In this document: piece by piece, positions 44,468 to 58,900 of the stretch
Layout of the letters: every line of letters starts with the position of its first letter
How positions within the stretch are numbered: the stretch's first letter is position 1
From: Gigantopelta aegis
Lineage: Eukaryota > Mollusca > Gastropoda > Neomphalida > Peltospiridae
Direction: 5' to 3'
Assembly (NCBI RefSeq): GCF_016097555.1
Contig: NC_054702.1
Coordinates: 68,138,463 to 68,202,462, forward strand
DNA length: 64,000 nucleotides
The notes under the pieces: generated by a model
Databases searched by the model: none
Told to the model about the DNA's origin: nothing
Seen by the model: only the letters and a program-made list of their open reading frames with translations
Position numbers and translations under genes: made by a program

Positions 44468-47319
44468 CTGTTGAAGAAAAATTGATCACTGATAAAAGAG
44501 CACCAACAAGAACTATTAAGTGGACATGAGGCTATTATGTTATTGACTAGTCAGGTTCGACTGTTTGTGAGTGAATGTGTGTAGAATGTTGGGTGGACCT
44601 AACACTTATAGTATTTGAGAAACAACAATTAACATAGCCATAAATGCAAGTTCAGACCTGTAGATAAGTCTAAAAATATAGCGGGATGGTGGTGGTGGTG
44701 GGGGGGGGGGGGGGGGGGAGAAAAAATAATGAGGGAATTGTAAAATAGGGTCTTCTCTAGTTAAATATAAGGAGATTTTTGGAGATGGTTCTGCCCCTTA
44801 CACAGCTCCCCACCCTCACTGCCAGATACAGCTCTGAAAATGCTGGAATTGTTTCTATTGGTTACAAAATGGAATTAAAAGGTCTTAATTTCAAAAATAC
44901 AGAATTAATGTTTATAAATATAGAAGTAAAAAATTATGCCATAAGAATGGGTTAATTTGGAGGGTCTGCCATGTATGGGGGTCAGAGAGGGAGAAATGTT
45001 ATTTCAAACACTCTGGTCTGAGCAAATAAATCTGTTATTAAAGAATCACCATCCATCAATATGTAATTGGGGAAACAACACTGACGAATAAATAACATAA
45101 TTATTATATATTTGATTTGAATACTGTGAATGCTATCAACACAAATGGGTTGCAGATAATGATAAAAGAAATATATAAATATTATATATCCAGTAACAAC
45201 AGGCTATTCATTGCTAACTACAAGTTTCAAATATATTTTTATTATTTAGCAATTTAGAAAACGTCATTCACATATACATGTACATTAGATGAATTTCATA
45301 ATCCAGCTTATTTTTAAAACACAATTTTAATATTTGCCATTTCAACTTCTCCATTATTCAGTGATAAAATTAATTAAAACCATTGAGGTTATTAAAACTG
45401 CAATTATGTTTGTATTTTGCATTAGTAAACAGCATTATCAGATTCAAAGGGGGAAGAGATGGGGTGGGGATGGAGAAGGATGGTTACAGCTCTAAAATAT
45501 TTTTCAGACAGTGTTTGATAAGAATCACTCACTGTGGTTGAGCATGATTTTTTGCAAGAGATATGAAAGAAGACTGTGTCTTCACCAGCCACAATGTAGG
45601 ACACCCCATAACCATCGTCAGCAACCTGCAACACAAAATAATATAACATAAAATGATTAAAAACCAGATAAAACAAAACACTCAATTTATTATATCTGTT
45701 TCACCCTGAATTTTACTGTATCATAACCATAATTGATCAGTTCATTCAATATGTTAAACCAAACTAAACATTCACAAATCCTATCTTAATTACCCATTTA
45801 TAAGCAGAGAACAGACTAACTTATTTTATTTTTAATTTTGGCTGAAGTAACTCAAAAGTTCCAGTAAATACTAGAGACAAATGACAGTAAAATAGGTAAA
45901 CTTGGTTAAAATCTTAAATTTGGAATAAATGAATACAACATCCCATTAAAAATTTAAAAATCTTAATGGTAAACTCATACTACAATATAAGGCTATATTA
46001 ACTTACTGGACCAAATCCACCACCGCCACATATTCGATTTGGGTATTTTTCAATGTCGAGTCTTTGTGCTTGCTGGTGAGGTGTCTGAAATTAAACAAGC
46101 AGGTTTATATACTACCAGACTGGGTACAACTCAAATAAAGTAAGTGAAAAACAGAAATGCATGAAAACAATCCAGCAAAATCAAATTAATGACAAAGTTT
46201 CCACAAGGAGAGAAATGATATCGTGCAGTGATGTAAAAGCAAATAAATTAATGACAAGTAACATGTATTGGAACTGTAACTAATTTGCAGCTTTGTTCAT
46301 AAAAATGCAAACACAAATTTAATTCACATTTTGTCTGCCAAAAAGACTGAATAATATGATTTAGACTTTAAATTTCTCACAATGATAAGACAAAATTTAT
46401 GTTAGATAAACCAAATAGTTTTTTGGGGGTTGGGTGGTGGTGGGGATGGTGGTGGGGCTTTGTTTGGTATTGGGGGAGGAGGTGCCTGCTCTTTTAATAA
46501 TTATGGCCATTCATATTGACTTAAATTGATAACAAATATACAGTGGGTTTTTTGGTATCACAGAATTCGCCATGAGCAAAATTAAGGCAAGCCGAAGATC
46601 ACTCTTCTGAAATGTTGCCACGTGAGCAATCACATGCAGTTTCAAAAATAATTTATTACAAATATTTGCAGCTCTCCTAAAATGTTCTAGGCGAGTGTGG
46701 AGGGGAGCAAGAGTAATCACTCGTCTTTCCTTGTGAAGACAAGTTAGCAATATTCAACAGTATTTATAAGCTGTAATAAGATAGATATAATGTGTAGGAA
46801 GGTATTTCACACAAAAAACTCTCGACTAAACTAACAGAAAAAACTGGAGCAAAGAAAAAAGACATCCGTACCAAGCCAGCAAAGGAGAAACAGGCCTCTG
46901 AAAATTGCAAGAATGGTTGTTTCATTTGCACAAATCCATTTATCTTTGTCATCTATCACCCTCTGCCTACCATTCTCATTATCTTAATATAAAAAACTTT
47001 CCAATTTACTCCTGCAAATTTTTTATAACCTATTTTTGTGTGTGTAAAATTTCTAGCACCATTTAAATGGATGTAACAGATTACGCAAAAAGAAAATAGG
47101 TTACATAGATTTATTTCTGCATAACCGACAAATGGGTTACACAGATTTTCAATTCTCAGGCCCGACAAAGAAGGAAGTGTCAGTCACGTGACCAGAACAG
47201 GAAGTAAAGGACTCATTGGCAAATTTTTAGCCATCCCATTGGCTGTTGGGATGTGGGATGTTCGGACCAGACTACTATCCCTACTATCCTGTTTGAGGTT
47301 AGGTTAAGTAGAAAAACAA

Positions 47320-47352
<33 letters not shown>

Positions 47353-50300
47353 AATATATATATATATATATATTTAAAAAAAAAAATTACTAAGTCAACT
47401 GTTTCTCTTCAGTGGTACTCTGAACTAAAAATCTTCTGACTGACTTACCTGACTTGTAGACAGTCTCCATGGTTCACTGAGCACCTCAGAGAGGAACGGC
47501 GAATCCAGACCCAGGTACTTCTCCACCACGTACAGACAGAAGAGGTGGCGGTCAATGCCAAGTCCAGTCATTGCCTCGCGGTATGCCCTCTGGTGGCAGT
47601 CTGCTGCTATCTGCATCAGCTTGATACTCTCGGCATTCTACAACAACAACAAAATGATACAAAACCCCACAATAGTAAAGTTTGTTTGCAAGCCTCTGGC
47701 GAGCATAATACATTATTTTTATTCCTAATATATGATATTGACGATACCAAAATACACGAGGGTAATAATCTCTTTATCATATAAGCTCAAGGTTAATACA
47801 TGTTTTTGTAAACTGTACATGCAACTTTAATTCCAGTCCGCCATTACTAGATATTCAAATGACGTAAGAATATGTGGTGCGGTGTATTTTTGAATGGAAA
47901 TGATGTCAAACTCGAATGACGTCATTTTGGATGTCCTTACATCAAAATAAAGTTATGCCTAACGTTTTTTGTTTTCTGAATGCTGGACAGCTTTCAGTGT
48001 CAAACTGCCATTGAAATGTTTTTATTTGACGACGTCATACGTCAATCATGGAGTGTCACCCAAGTACGTCTGCTTAAATGTCAATAAACCTAGTGCCGAG
48101 ATCTCGAGTAATTTACATCTAATTTGCTAAGTTATCAAATTCTTAAACTATGTGATCTGAAAAATATTATACTTTGATTGCACTGAAAATGTAAGATATT
48201 ATATGATAAATATATATATATTATATAGTTGTAAATATCTGAATAAGATTATAACAGAGATAACAAAAGTTTGTGATACCTAAGTGGGATTATACCATCC
48301 AAAAATAGACTGGAGCTTGTCTGGATAACCATTACTTTTCAGACGCACTTAAGGTGTACAAAATTAATAATAAAGTGTAAGTACTTCTAATTTAAATGAT
48401 CAAAAAATGACATTAATAGTGAAACATATATGTCGTAGTGATTAAAAACTAGCGTCTGTCGCTTTAACTGTTTATTTACTATAAATCTGGAGCCTTGAGA
48501 AACTTCAACTTACAGTTTTTTTGGGGTCATCCATGGACCTGACAAAAGCACACGATTCAGCAGTGCAGGATCTCACAGTCTCCGTGCGGCCCTCTCGGAA
48601 CAGTCGAGTCATTGAAGACTCGTAGGTGAGGCAGAATTTACCTTCAGACTGGAAAACACACACACACACACACAAACAAAAGTTACTTTCTTGTACTAAT
48701 AGCAAAAAAAAAGAAAGAAGAAAAAGAAGAAAAAAAAAAGAGAAAAAAAGACACCACCCACCCAAAATTAAGCAGTTGCAGCTTTAATAAACATTGTCAA
48801 GAATTTTGTATCATAGAAACTTTAAATTGGCTATTGTCAAAACCATATAAAAATATGGTTACTTTTCCCTGATCAATTTTCCCCTGATGTTATGGCAATT
48901 GCTCCTTTATCAGGATTTTGTTTAACTTTCTACATTACTGTTATCTAATCGCGGCAGAGAGGCGAGTGTCAACATTTTTATTAACTTATCCTTATTTGGA
49001 AAATTTGTATAGCGTACACACGTATGCATTGGTACTTCCAATTATATTTTAATTTTTAGTTGTTCTCTGGACAGAGATGAGGAGGAATTATCCTCACGTG
49101 TGTGTGTGTGTGTGGGTGGTGTGTGGTGTGTCTGTGCGGTGTGTGTGTGTGTGCATATGCGGTGTGTGTTTGTAGGCCTGTGTACATACATGAGTGTGTA
49201 CACGTGTGGGAAAGAAAGAATGTTTTATTCAATGACGCACTCAACTCATTTTATTTACGGTTATATGGCGTCAGACATATGGTTAAGGACCACACAGATA
49301 TTGACAGAGGAAACCCGCTGTCGCCACTTCATGGGCTACTCTTTTCGATTAGCAGCAAGGGATCTTTTATATGCCCTATATCACAGACAGGATAGTACAT
49401 ACCACGACCTTTGATATACCAGTGGTGGTGCACTGGCTGGAACGAGAAATAGCCCAATGGGTCCACCGACGGGGATTGATCCCACACCGACCACACATCG
49501 AGTGAGCGCTTTACCACTGGGCTATGTCCCGCCCCCTATGTGTGTGGGAATGCACAAGATTCCATGTTCTAACTATAGTCTTGAATGCACTTACTCTGTA
49601 GTAAGTCAGTTGAAGGGCCATCTGTATGAATGCATCTGGACTGACTTTACATTTCTTCATGAATCTCTTTCCATAGTAAGTATACATCATCACATGGAGA
49701 TCCACATCATTGATCAGCTGTCTAGCAACAGACAGGCTCTTTGTTATTACGTATAGGCACTGTTAAAGAGTGAACAATTAAACATCATGTCACAATGTAT
49801 ATTCAGTAACTATATAAATACAGATAAAAACAAACATGTACAGCTACTATATAACATACCAATAATCTGGCACCCTACATGACCCTTCCCATACGTGTAA
49901 TCATCAAAGAAAGATTTCAAGAATCATAGCAGAATTTTGTAGCATTTTTTTTTTATGAGGAACTATATATTTCCTATACTGATCTATATTAAGCTGCTAA
50001 AGGAAGTAATCACACAACAAGTGGTGGTGTGGTGCCTTTATTTTTCTTCTTTGTTTTTAAACAATAAAACAAAAAAAACATTCTCAATATGCATGACTTC
50101 TGCCTGACTTTCAAGCAATGAAGTTGTGTTTAGAGAGCGTGGAGATTTCTCTCCCCCCCACCCTAGGGGCTGTGCTCCGGTCGCTTGGGCCATTGTCCAA
50201 GTACTGGATTGAGCACAATGGCGACTCGGCGACCGTCACGCTATTATACGGCAGTGACAGGAAGCAAGCTACAACCAGCAGAAGACGGAGGAGGCGACCC

Positions 50301-53300
50301 AAGTCTTCGCAGAGGGTACCTAACTTGGCGGCTCAACCGCCAAGGGCGGTCCCACCTGTCCCGAAGAGGAGAACGAGACCAGGAGCGGCGCAGGGTGAAC
50401 CAAACCCGGTGGCTCAACCACCGGGGGCGGTTCATTCTGCTCAACCAAGTTTACCTGCTCGATCGAAGCACTCGCCAGGAAAGACCCAGGGGGGACCAAA
50501 GCTGTCAGCTCCACTGACAGTGGCGGCCCCTTCTGTCGATCTACCGAGTACCATGGACACGGGCCACGTGGTCATTGATGAGCCACCGGCAAGTCCACCA
50601 CTACCTCCGGTAGTTGTTGAAACCACGGCGGTCCAGCGAGAATTCAAGAAGAGGAAGATGTCATCGACCACCATACCGATGACGTCTGATGAATCCGATT
50701 GGATTCTCGTTTGTGACAGACTGCCAACGAAATACACGGGGGCGGTTATCGGTGACTTCACCGATAACAAACATCTAAAGGGACCTTGGGACGACAAGCA
50801 CTGGCGCCAACTTCCATCCGGACAAGGGAAGTACCAGCTACAAGGTGCCCTAAACTCCGACAAACTTTATGTGACAGCTCAGCAGGAAGGACTGTACAGG
50901 CAGGGGCTCCTGATGCCATCGATGTCAAACGGGACCATCCACCGCATCTTAAAGATGGTTCTACGAGACATCTACCCAGGAGCCATCGACCGCAACATCC
51001 AGGTCTTGACCGAAGGACTCCCCAACTTCAAGCCTGAACAGTCCATCAACTCGCCATGAATCCTGCTGCGCCAACCTTAACTAGGACAGGTAACCTCCTT
51101 TTTGGGCTTAGTTGGACTTTAAACACGTTTTGATCGACCTTCCAAATTCTTATGTTTATTTTTTTATAAACAGTCCAACGCATTTTACTTTGGCGCCCGT
51201 TCAATTGCTCAAATCACCTTAAAACCTTTTCGGCCGAGCAATCAAACTTATTTTTGGGTTTAAATTCTTAGTCCGGACATGATGTTAGGTGCAGTTAGTC
51301 TCCGTAGACTTAGGTTTTTCTAGTTAGATCCGAAGGAATCGAAATTCAGCCAGTCAGAACACGGCCCATTTTCGGTGTCTACTAGTCAGTCCGCGCAGTC
51401 GCTGGACGCTACTAAATACTTATTCAAAATTCTGCCCACTTCAAACTCATCCCCCCCCCCTTGTCCTGGACTTAGTCACTGGCAAAGGCCAGAGATTAAG
51501 CCCAGGACAGGCGTGCGTGAAACCTTCGTGGTATATATGCACGAAAAAGTTTTAAACAACAACAATCAATATGCATTTGGATGAACTTTGTTGATGCAGA
51601 ATGCTTATGATTGTAAATCTAAAATGTCTATTAAAAACAACAGGTATTTTTCATCTGCCAACATACGACCCGTCCCGCTATTGCATTTTGCTGCCCTCCT
51701 TTCACGTTCTCCGCCCTCCTTTATTTTTCTGCACACCCTCTTTATTTTCACACACCCTACTATATTTTACAGATCCTATCTCCGCTATTTCCAAATGTAC
51801 ATTTTTTTCCACATCTAAAAAAAACCCAAAAAACTTATCAGTCTGCACACTGGATATCAAAGGAAACAAGCTGCGTTGTGTGTACGGAAAAGCAACTGAT
51901 GAAAAATTCACGACAGTTACCGCAATGTAATTTAACAGTATTTTTAACAGCCTCTATTTTGTCCCATACCTGTATCCATTTGTATGTTTAATACAAACAA
52001 TAAAAGTTATATTTTATTTGAGCAATGAAATCATTTTCTTTTTTATGGATTCGGCACAATCGATTGAAAACCCCCACTTATTTGGCGCCAAATTTGTCAC
52101 GTAATCATTCTGTCTTTTGTTTCCACTATCGTCTGATATTTTGTCCTCAATTGCAGATATAATTGGTTGTAACTGATGATTTTTACTTTCTGTCATTTCT
52201 GTCATTCTGTTTATTCAGCAATTCTTTATAAAATATTATAAACTTTTCATTTTGGGGGATATCACTGCTTATAAAAACAACAGAAGTGATAGTGTTTATC
52301 ATTAAAATAATTTATATTGGGTGCCAAATAATATATACACCGCCTTTACAAAAACGAAAATACTTTTTATCAACTGGCGATAATATTTTATCACAGTGAT
52401 TGATTCATTCAATGAAGATGGAAATAACAAAAAATGTATCCGACATTAGGGGATCACTTTACAAACATCTTTATTGTTTTTCGTATATCTTGAAATCTTT
52501 ATTAAAATAATAACGTTAAAACTTTAATCAGTTCAGCAAAACCAGAACTGCCCGTGAAGTCAGACCGACAACATCTTCGGTTCAACTGTATTTCGTATAA
52601 ACTTTTTTGTAGGCAAAATAAGGAGTATGTCTTTCCACAAAGTCAGCCAACACACAACCAATATGGTAACCAAGCTCCCACAGACCCCTTTTTTCTTTTT
52701 CTTTTTGCTTTTCGGTTTTTTGGGGTTTTTTTTTTGAAGGGTGTGGTACCACACGGCCGCCCTCCTTTAATTTTTACCCAGCAAGAACACTGTCATTTGT
52801 AGATTTTGACAACTACTGCTGCCACCACTTTCACCTACTTTTCATACTTACAATAATGATACAACTCACTGAACTCGGTAGATATTGGCCACCTACTTTT
52901 CTCAAACAGCCTTCTCAGTGTTTACCATGAACAAAATCAAAACGAGCTTAGGATCTCTCTCCTAAAATGGTGCTAGGTTAGCAATCACATGAAGTTTTAA
53001 TAAAATGGTGCTAGCTTAGCAATCACATGAACTTTTAATAAAATGTATTTAAAATTTTACTGCAAACCAATCACTTTTTTGCTCTCCTAAAAGTTTTTCA
53101 GGCTAGTGTTTGATGGGTGTGGGTGTGATCACTAGTTTTTTCTGGCGAAGACTGCTTCTACCTTCAAAGGTAATGAACCCCTCCCCGATTACAGCTGAAC
53201 GTTTGGTTTAAACGGACTACATACTGGTGAAGGAAGGTCCCATTCCAGTCTTATTGGATTTGGTACTTGATCAGATAGTTTGCCACTGCAGTGCCCATCA

Positions 53301-55941
53301 GCTGTGTATCTGGTGTGGAAAAAAACAATTACATGTAGTGATAAAATGAAGACTTTTTCTTCCGTTATTACATTTTATAAAGTGCACTGCAAACAGTAGA
53401 ACATAATAATTTATATACTGTTAACTTTGCTTCATTTGCTGAGAGGGAGTATCTAGTACATGTATGCTAATTATTAATTAAGTAAACAAAGTTAAAGTAT
53501 CCCTTGCTGCTAAAGTGAATTTTTTTTAGACTTTATGTCAAAAACTACCCAATGTCCAATAGCTGATGATTAATATAATAAATCAATGTGCTCTAGTGGT
53601 GGGTAAACAAAACAAAATTTAAACTTTAACATGCAGTAAAAGTTATAATATACATGTATCATAACAACTTGGGGGAAAAAGATGATTCAGAACTATTGAC
53701 TCAAAAAGCTAAAAACTTAAATAATATATATTATATTAAGCATGATGTTTGCCTTTATCAACAATCAAAGCTACATGATCAATATCAATACAAGTATATA
53801 TATATATATATACTTAACTCCAAAAGAAACGCGAAAATTTTAAAATATTAAAAAACCCACATTTGAATAAACTATGTACAAATTGATTAAGTTGACCAAT
53901 AGCCATCTTGTCAGCGTACCCAATTCCACATAACGCATGAAAAAAACGAGTACAGTGTGACGTCACGCACGTGCTGAAATTGACGACCAAAATCGATCTG
54001 GAATGCAAAACGGGTGGATCATGAAAGATGCGAATTGCACGTGAAACACTACCAGGCCTGGGTATAAAAGAAACGCCAGACAGCAATGTTCAACTCATTT
54101 TACGAGTAGCGATACAACGATGCCACGACTTAACGCTGATTCCAGACATAGAGCTTTGGGGAATTTGGAGGCCGGAATGGATGCCAGGCAGGTTGCACGT
54201 GCTTTCGGTGTCCATGTCTCGACAATCTACCGTCTCATAGACCGATTTCTACAAAACAACAACGTCGTCGACCGTCCACGTAGCGGCCGTCCCAGCGCCA
54301 GGACCGTTACATCATCCGAACTCACATGCGTGATCGGTTCGTACCAGCCACCACAACAGCCCGGCAGACAGTGGGAACCCACAACCGCCCCGTTTCCTAC
54401 ACCACGGTACGACGTCGTCTGATCGCCATCCATCTGAACTGTCGTCGACCGTACATTGGACAACGTCTCACACAGCGACACCGCCTTGCACGACACAACT
54501 GGGCTGTTCTGCATCGACAGTGGCGGAACCGACAGTGGCAGAACATCGTCTTCTCTGACGAAAGCCGCTACTGCTTAGATAGGGCCGACGGTCGTATGAG
54601 GGTGTGGAGGCGTCGAGGTGAGCGCTTCACAGATGTGTGTGTTATGGAGAGGGACCGTTGGGGAGGGCCTTCCGTCATGCTGTGGGGTGCCATATCCTGG
54701 GGACGTCGTGTACAACCTGTCATCTTCGACAACAACGGCCGAGGACGCGGCAGGGGCATCACAGCACAGCGCTACATCGACGAAGTGCTCACGCCTGTGG
54801 TGGTGCCTTTTTTCGCGGGTCACCGTCAGATGGTTTACCAGCACGACAACGCCAGGCCACACACGGCACGGGCCACCCAGGCATTCCTGGCACAGCACAA
54901 CATCATCACAATGGACTGGCCAGCTTTAAGCCCGGATCTGAACCCCATCGAGCACTTGTGGGACGAGGTTCAGCGCATGATGAACCAACGCCCCTGCTCC
55001 CGTGGTGACACAGCAGCAGCTCCGCCAGGCCGTCGTGGACACCTACAACAACGTGCCCAGGGCCTTCATCAGGAACCTCTTCCTCTCCATGGGTAGGAGG
55101 TGTGCGGCGGTCATGGCCAGCAATGGCGGACACACCCGCTATTAGTGGACATGTTTGAGTGGCATGTGACGCCATTGAAGAAGCGCCATGGCCTTGACAT
55201 TTCAAATGACAATGCGACCTCGATTTTTAACATGTCAATAACATGAAATCTCATCTTTACGAATTGTTTAAGTTTTTCATAGAAACGATTATTTTAAGAA
55301 CTTTGGGACGTATTTCAATGAGTGCACTCAAAACCTCCAATCTACGTATTCGCGTTTCTTTTGGAGTTAAGTATATATATAATGTAGATTGGTCATGCCA
55401 AAAACCCCAACAAAAACCAACAATGACCCACCAACCACCACCCCATTATTGAATTTAAAAAAATAGGTTATGCAAAACGAGACCTGCACAAGCAAGAGGC
55501 AAACAAAGTTTATCATTACTGCATTTTTTAGAAGCTGTTACGTTAAAGCTTGACCAAAACAGGTAAAATTAATGCTTGCATAAAACTAATGATTTACTTC
55601 ATCATTTAAGGCACACTAGGTGCAGTATATGTACTGTAAAAATTTAAAAATGCATTAATAATGTTAATTCACATTGCAAATGGTTAGAATAACAAATAAC
55701 ATAATTATATACAATCCAGTAAATGAATTTGCTGTGTGTAAAAGATGAAAATGTGCCAGTATTTTAATTTTAACAACCACTAATATAACCCATATTAATC
55801 ATCACCCATGCTAATATAATTTAAGCACCTCACAATTCATCTAAACTTTGAATAAGTATAAAACTGTTTACATCATGGAACTATTAAAATATAATTTTTT
55901 AGATTCCATTAGGTGGACACACACACACACTCACAAATACT

Positions 55942-55980
<39 letters not shown>

Positions 55981-58900
55981 TCACACACATACACACACTT
56001 TCACACAATCATGTAACATTGATGAAAACAGCAATAAGTCGAAAATCAGCCCTTGAAATCCAGTAAAACTTATCAGCATCAACATTTTTATCATTATCAG
56101 ATATTTACTTTTATTATTATTTGTATTAAAATGATTAATACGTGCTACAAAATATCAAACCAGTACACCATCATGACACAGAATCAGGGCTCGAAATAAC
56201 AGACTGCAAAAAACAGTCCATTTGTTTTAGACCTAGCAGGTGAAATAGAAATTCACCTGCTAAAACTACCGCAGACAGATGTATGTACGATTATGTCATC
56301 GGTTATTTAACCTGTGAATCTGTTGTATTTTAACTCCATAATCCTATAAAATATACCTTAGAGGACCTCCATGAAAAGATCTTAGATGAGAAGTATGTAG
56401 TTTATTAATTAAGATCAGAAAGCTAAGCCTACTGAATAAGTCTGGTAATAATGAACCAGTTACAAAACCATCCATTAACTTTCAAAAGAACTCAAATGAT
56501 AAAAGAACAGTAAATAAGCACTGATAGCATAGATAGCAGATATAAAGAAACATACTGCTGTAACAGATGATTTGCCGACAGGAGTAACAGATCTGGGACA
56601 CACACACGCACTAACTACACACAGCCCTCGAAGTAAGTCATCAACAACTGTTCACTTTCTGCATCCATTATGACCACATGTTATACTTTTAGTTCAACTT
56701 TGATTGCAGTGAACTGCCCCTGTTTCTGGCATGCTATACTACAGCTGATTTTGATCCCGATTCTGAATCTGATATTGTATGATACGTAAACAAGCTTCAA
56801 AGTTTGTAATCCTATTCATGTCTGATTTTCAAACTCTATGATGCCTATTTAATGCAATATCTCAAGTCGTTACCATAATGAGACCATTCAAGTTTGCTGC
56901 CATTGTTAAGACCTTTCTGATTAACATTATAGCTTTTTTTAAACCACTAAAATTACATAATGTTAAAGAACATTTTCTTGTTTAAAATAAGTATCTGTAT
57001 TTTCAGCAGGTTTCTGATTAATCTAATGTTTATAGTAGCTCAAATTTCATTCTGTTTCCACCAAAGATTTTTTCATATTTATGAAATTAATGGGAGGTCC
57101 AAGTAAAATTCAGTTTGGGCTGTTATGAACATTACACAGATTATATATGTAATCTTCTTCTTTTGCACAGAAGAATCTTGTTTGGGTTGTCATATCAGTA
57201 TTACGAATGTGGCAGTAAGGTATGCTGTCTTTCCAGAATTTAACAGTTTTGTGTTGAGTCTCTTTTAGGTAAGAAAAGATCTTTAGAATGTGATCCAATG
57301 TTTGCTCGTCAAAACCTCATTCACACTGGACAAACACTGCAAGTCCTATCCTTGTTAGGTGCTTCTTTAGACCACAATGTCCAGTATGAAGATGCACAGG
57401 GATACCGAAATGAAAAATATTTCACTAGCCCGTTCGACCTGAACAAACTAAAATTTACTAGCACGCCAGATTTTCTACTATTCAACGAGCCTATAGAACA
57501 ATATATTGATGTTTAATAATATACACTGTATTCACATCAAATGATATATATATTTTGAAATATTCAAATAAAGACAGTTTTTCACAGTTCTTTCATATAG
57601 ATTTACAAAATTCTAAATTTATAAAATAAAAACAAAATACCACGAGTCAGAAAAGGACAGATCGCCTGTCGGACTAATAGTTGGATTTTCAGCTCGTACA
57701 TGAGAATATTTACTTGCATTTGGAGAGCAGGCAAGTACTTTCTGCACCCTTGATGGATGAATGAAATTTGTTTTTAACAAATGTAGCAGGGTCATTTTAG
57801 TACATGTATTTTACGATTGTTTTATTTTCAGCAGTTAACATGACAAGCTTGGCACAACTCACCTAAGCAAAAGTTTTACACCATCAACTAACACTCTTTC
57901 CTTTGTTAGGTATTTTCTGTAGCTTGGGTGTTATATAACGTACCTGGGTAAAAGCTTTAGAGTTATTAGGATCTGGGCAGTTCATCTCAGATATTTAGAG
58001 AGTTAACAACTTTTATACAGTTAAGAATTTTCCAAGAGAAACAAAGAAACGGATACTTGTATGATTATAAGGTTAGTAAATAGATAATTAGTTGTAATGT
58101 TGGCACTAACGGTCAGCATGATATTAAATAGTGTTTAAAATTAAATATAATAATAGTTTAAATATAATGGTTTTAATGTGTAAATTTAGATATACATTAT
58201 GATACTTAACTTGAATCTGTTTAATAATATAATAATAATATTTCCATATACAGTAAATAATACATTAAAAATAATGTATGAATGAGTTATGAGTTATGAG
58301 TGAGCGTTGATATATCCTTTGTATTCAGTGGGTTGTGTGTTTATTTTATATCATATTTTATTAGTATAGTATTCATTGAGCTTTATTTTATATCGTGTAA
58401 ATAGTGTTAATCATGTGCTTACGTTAGATTAATTATTTTTATAGGCACATGGACCTGTTTTAGCAGCAGTATCAGGTGTAAAGGGCCCTTGTCCCATATA
58501 CTTAGTAAGAGATATAAATTATAATTATGAATACCTGCATTATATATTATTGAGTGCATATGAATGTTATAAATGTAAGATACAAATACAACTTATACGA
58601 ATATGAATGTTTATGTTATATGTGTATTTGTATATGTAATAGTTATCTAACACATTTGATGTTGATTATTATATTTATCAGGACTATTGCATGATTCAAA
58701 CCCAATTTATGATGATGATGAATAATAGTGGATTTATTCCGATATGCATTTAGTTTAAACAATATTTATTTGCAGATCAAATTTGGGATTGGCCAACAAT
58801 ATTAAGGCCTCTCCCTACATGTAACCAATATACATGCTATACATCAAGGTGGCTAGAACAATATTACAATAAAGATAACACAGATAGTTGGGGGTGGGGG

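Noticed and set aside
45422-45532. Alternative CPT1 C-terminus by reading through the GTGAGT donor
   Set aside because: The read-through tail has no likeness to CPT1, while the exon at 44393-44467 gives the expected ending in the correct phase.
57110-57516. Head-to-head open frames on opposite strands (62 and 72 aa)
   Set aside because: They do not match CPT1 or any family I recognise, and they lie deep in an intron with no convincing splice signals.
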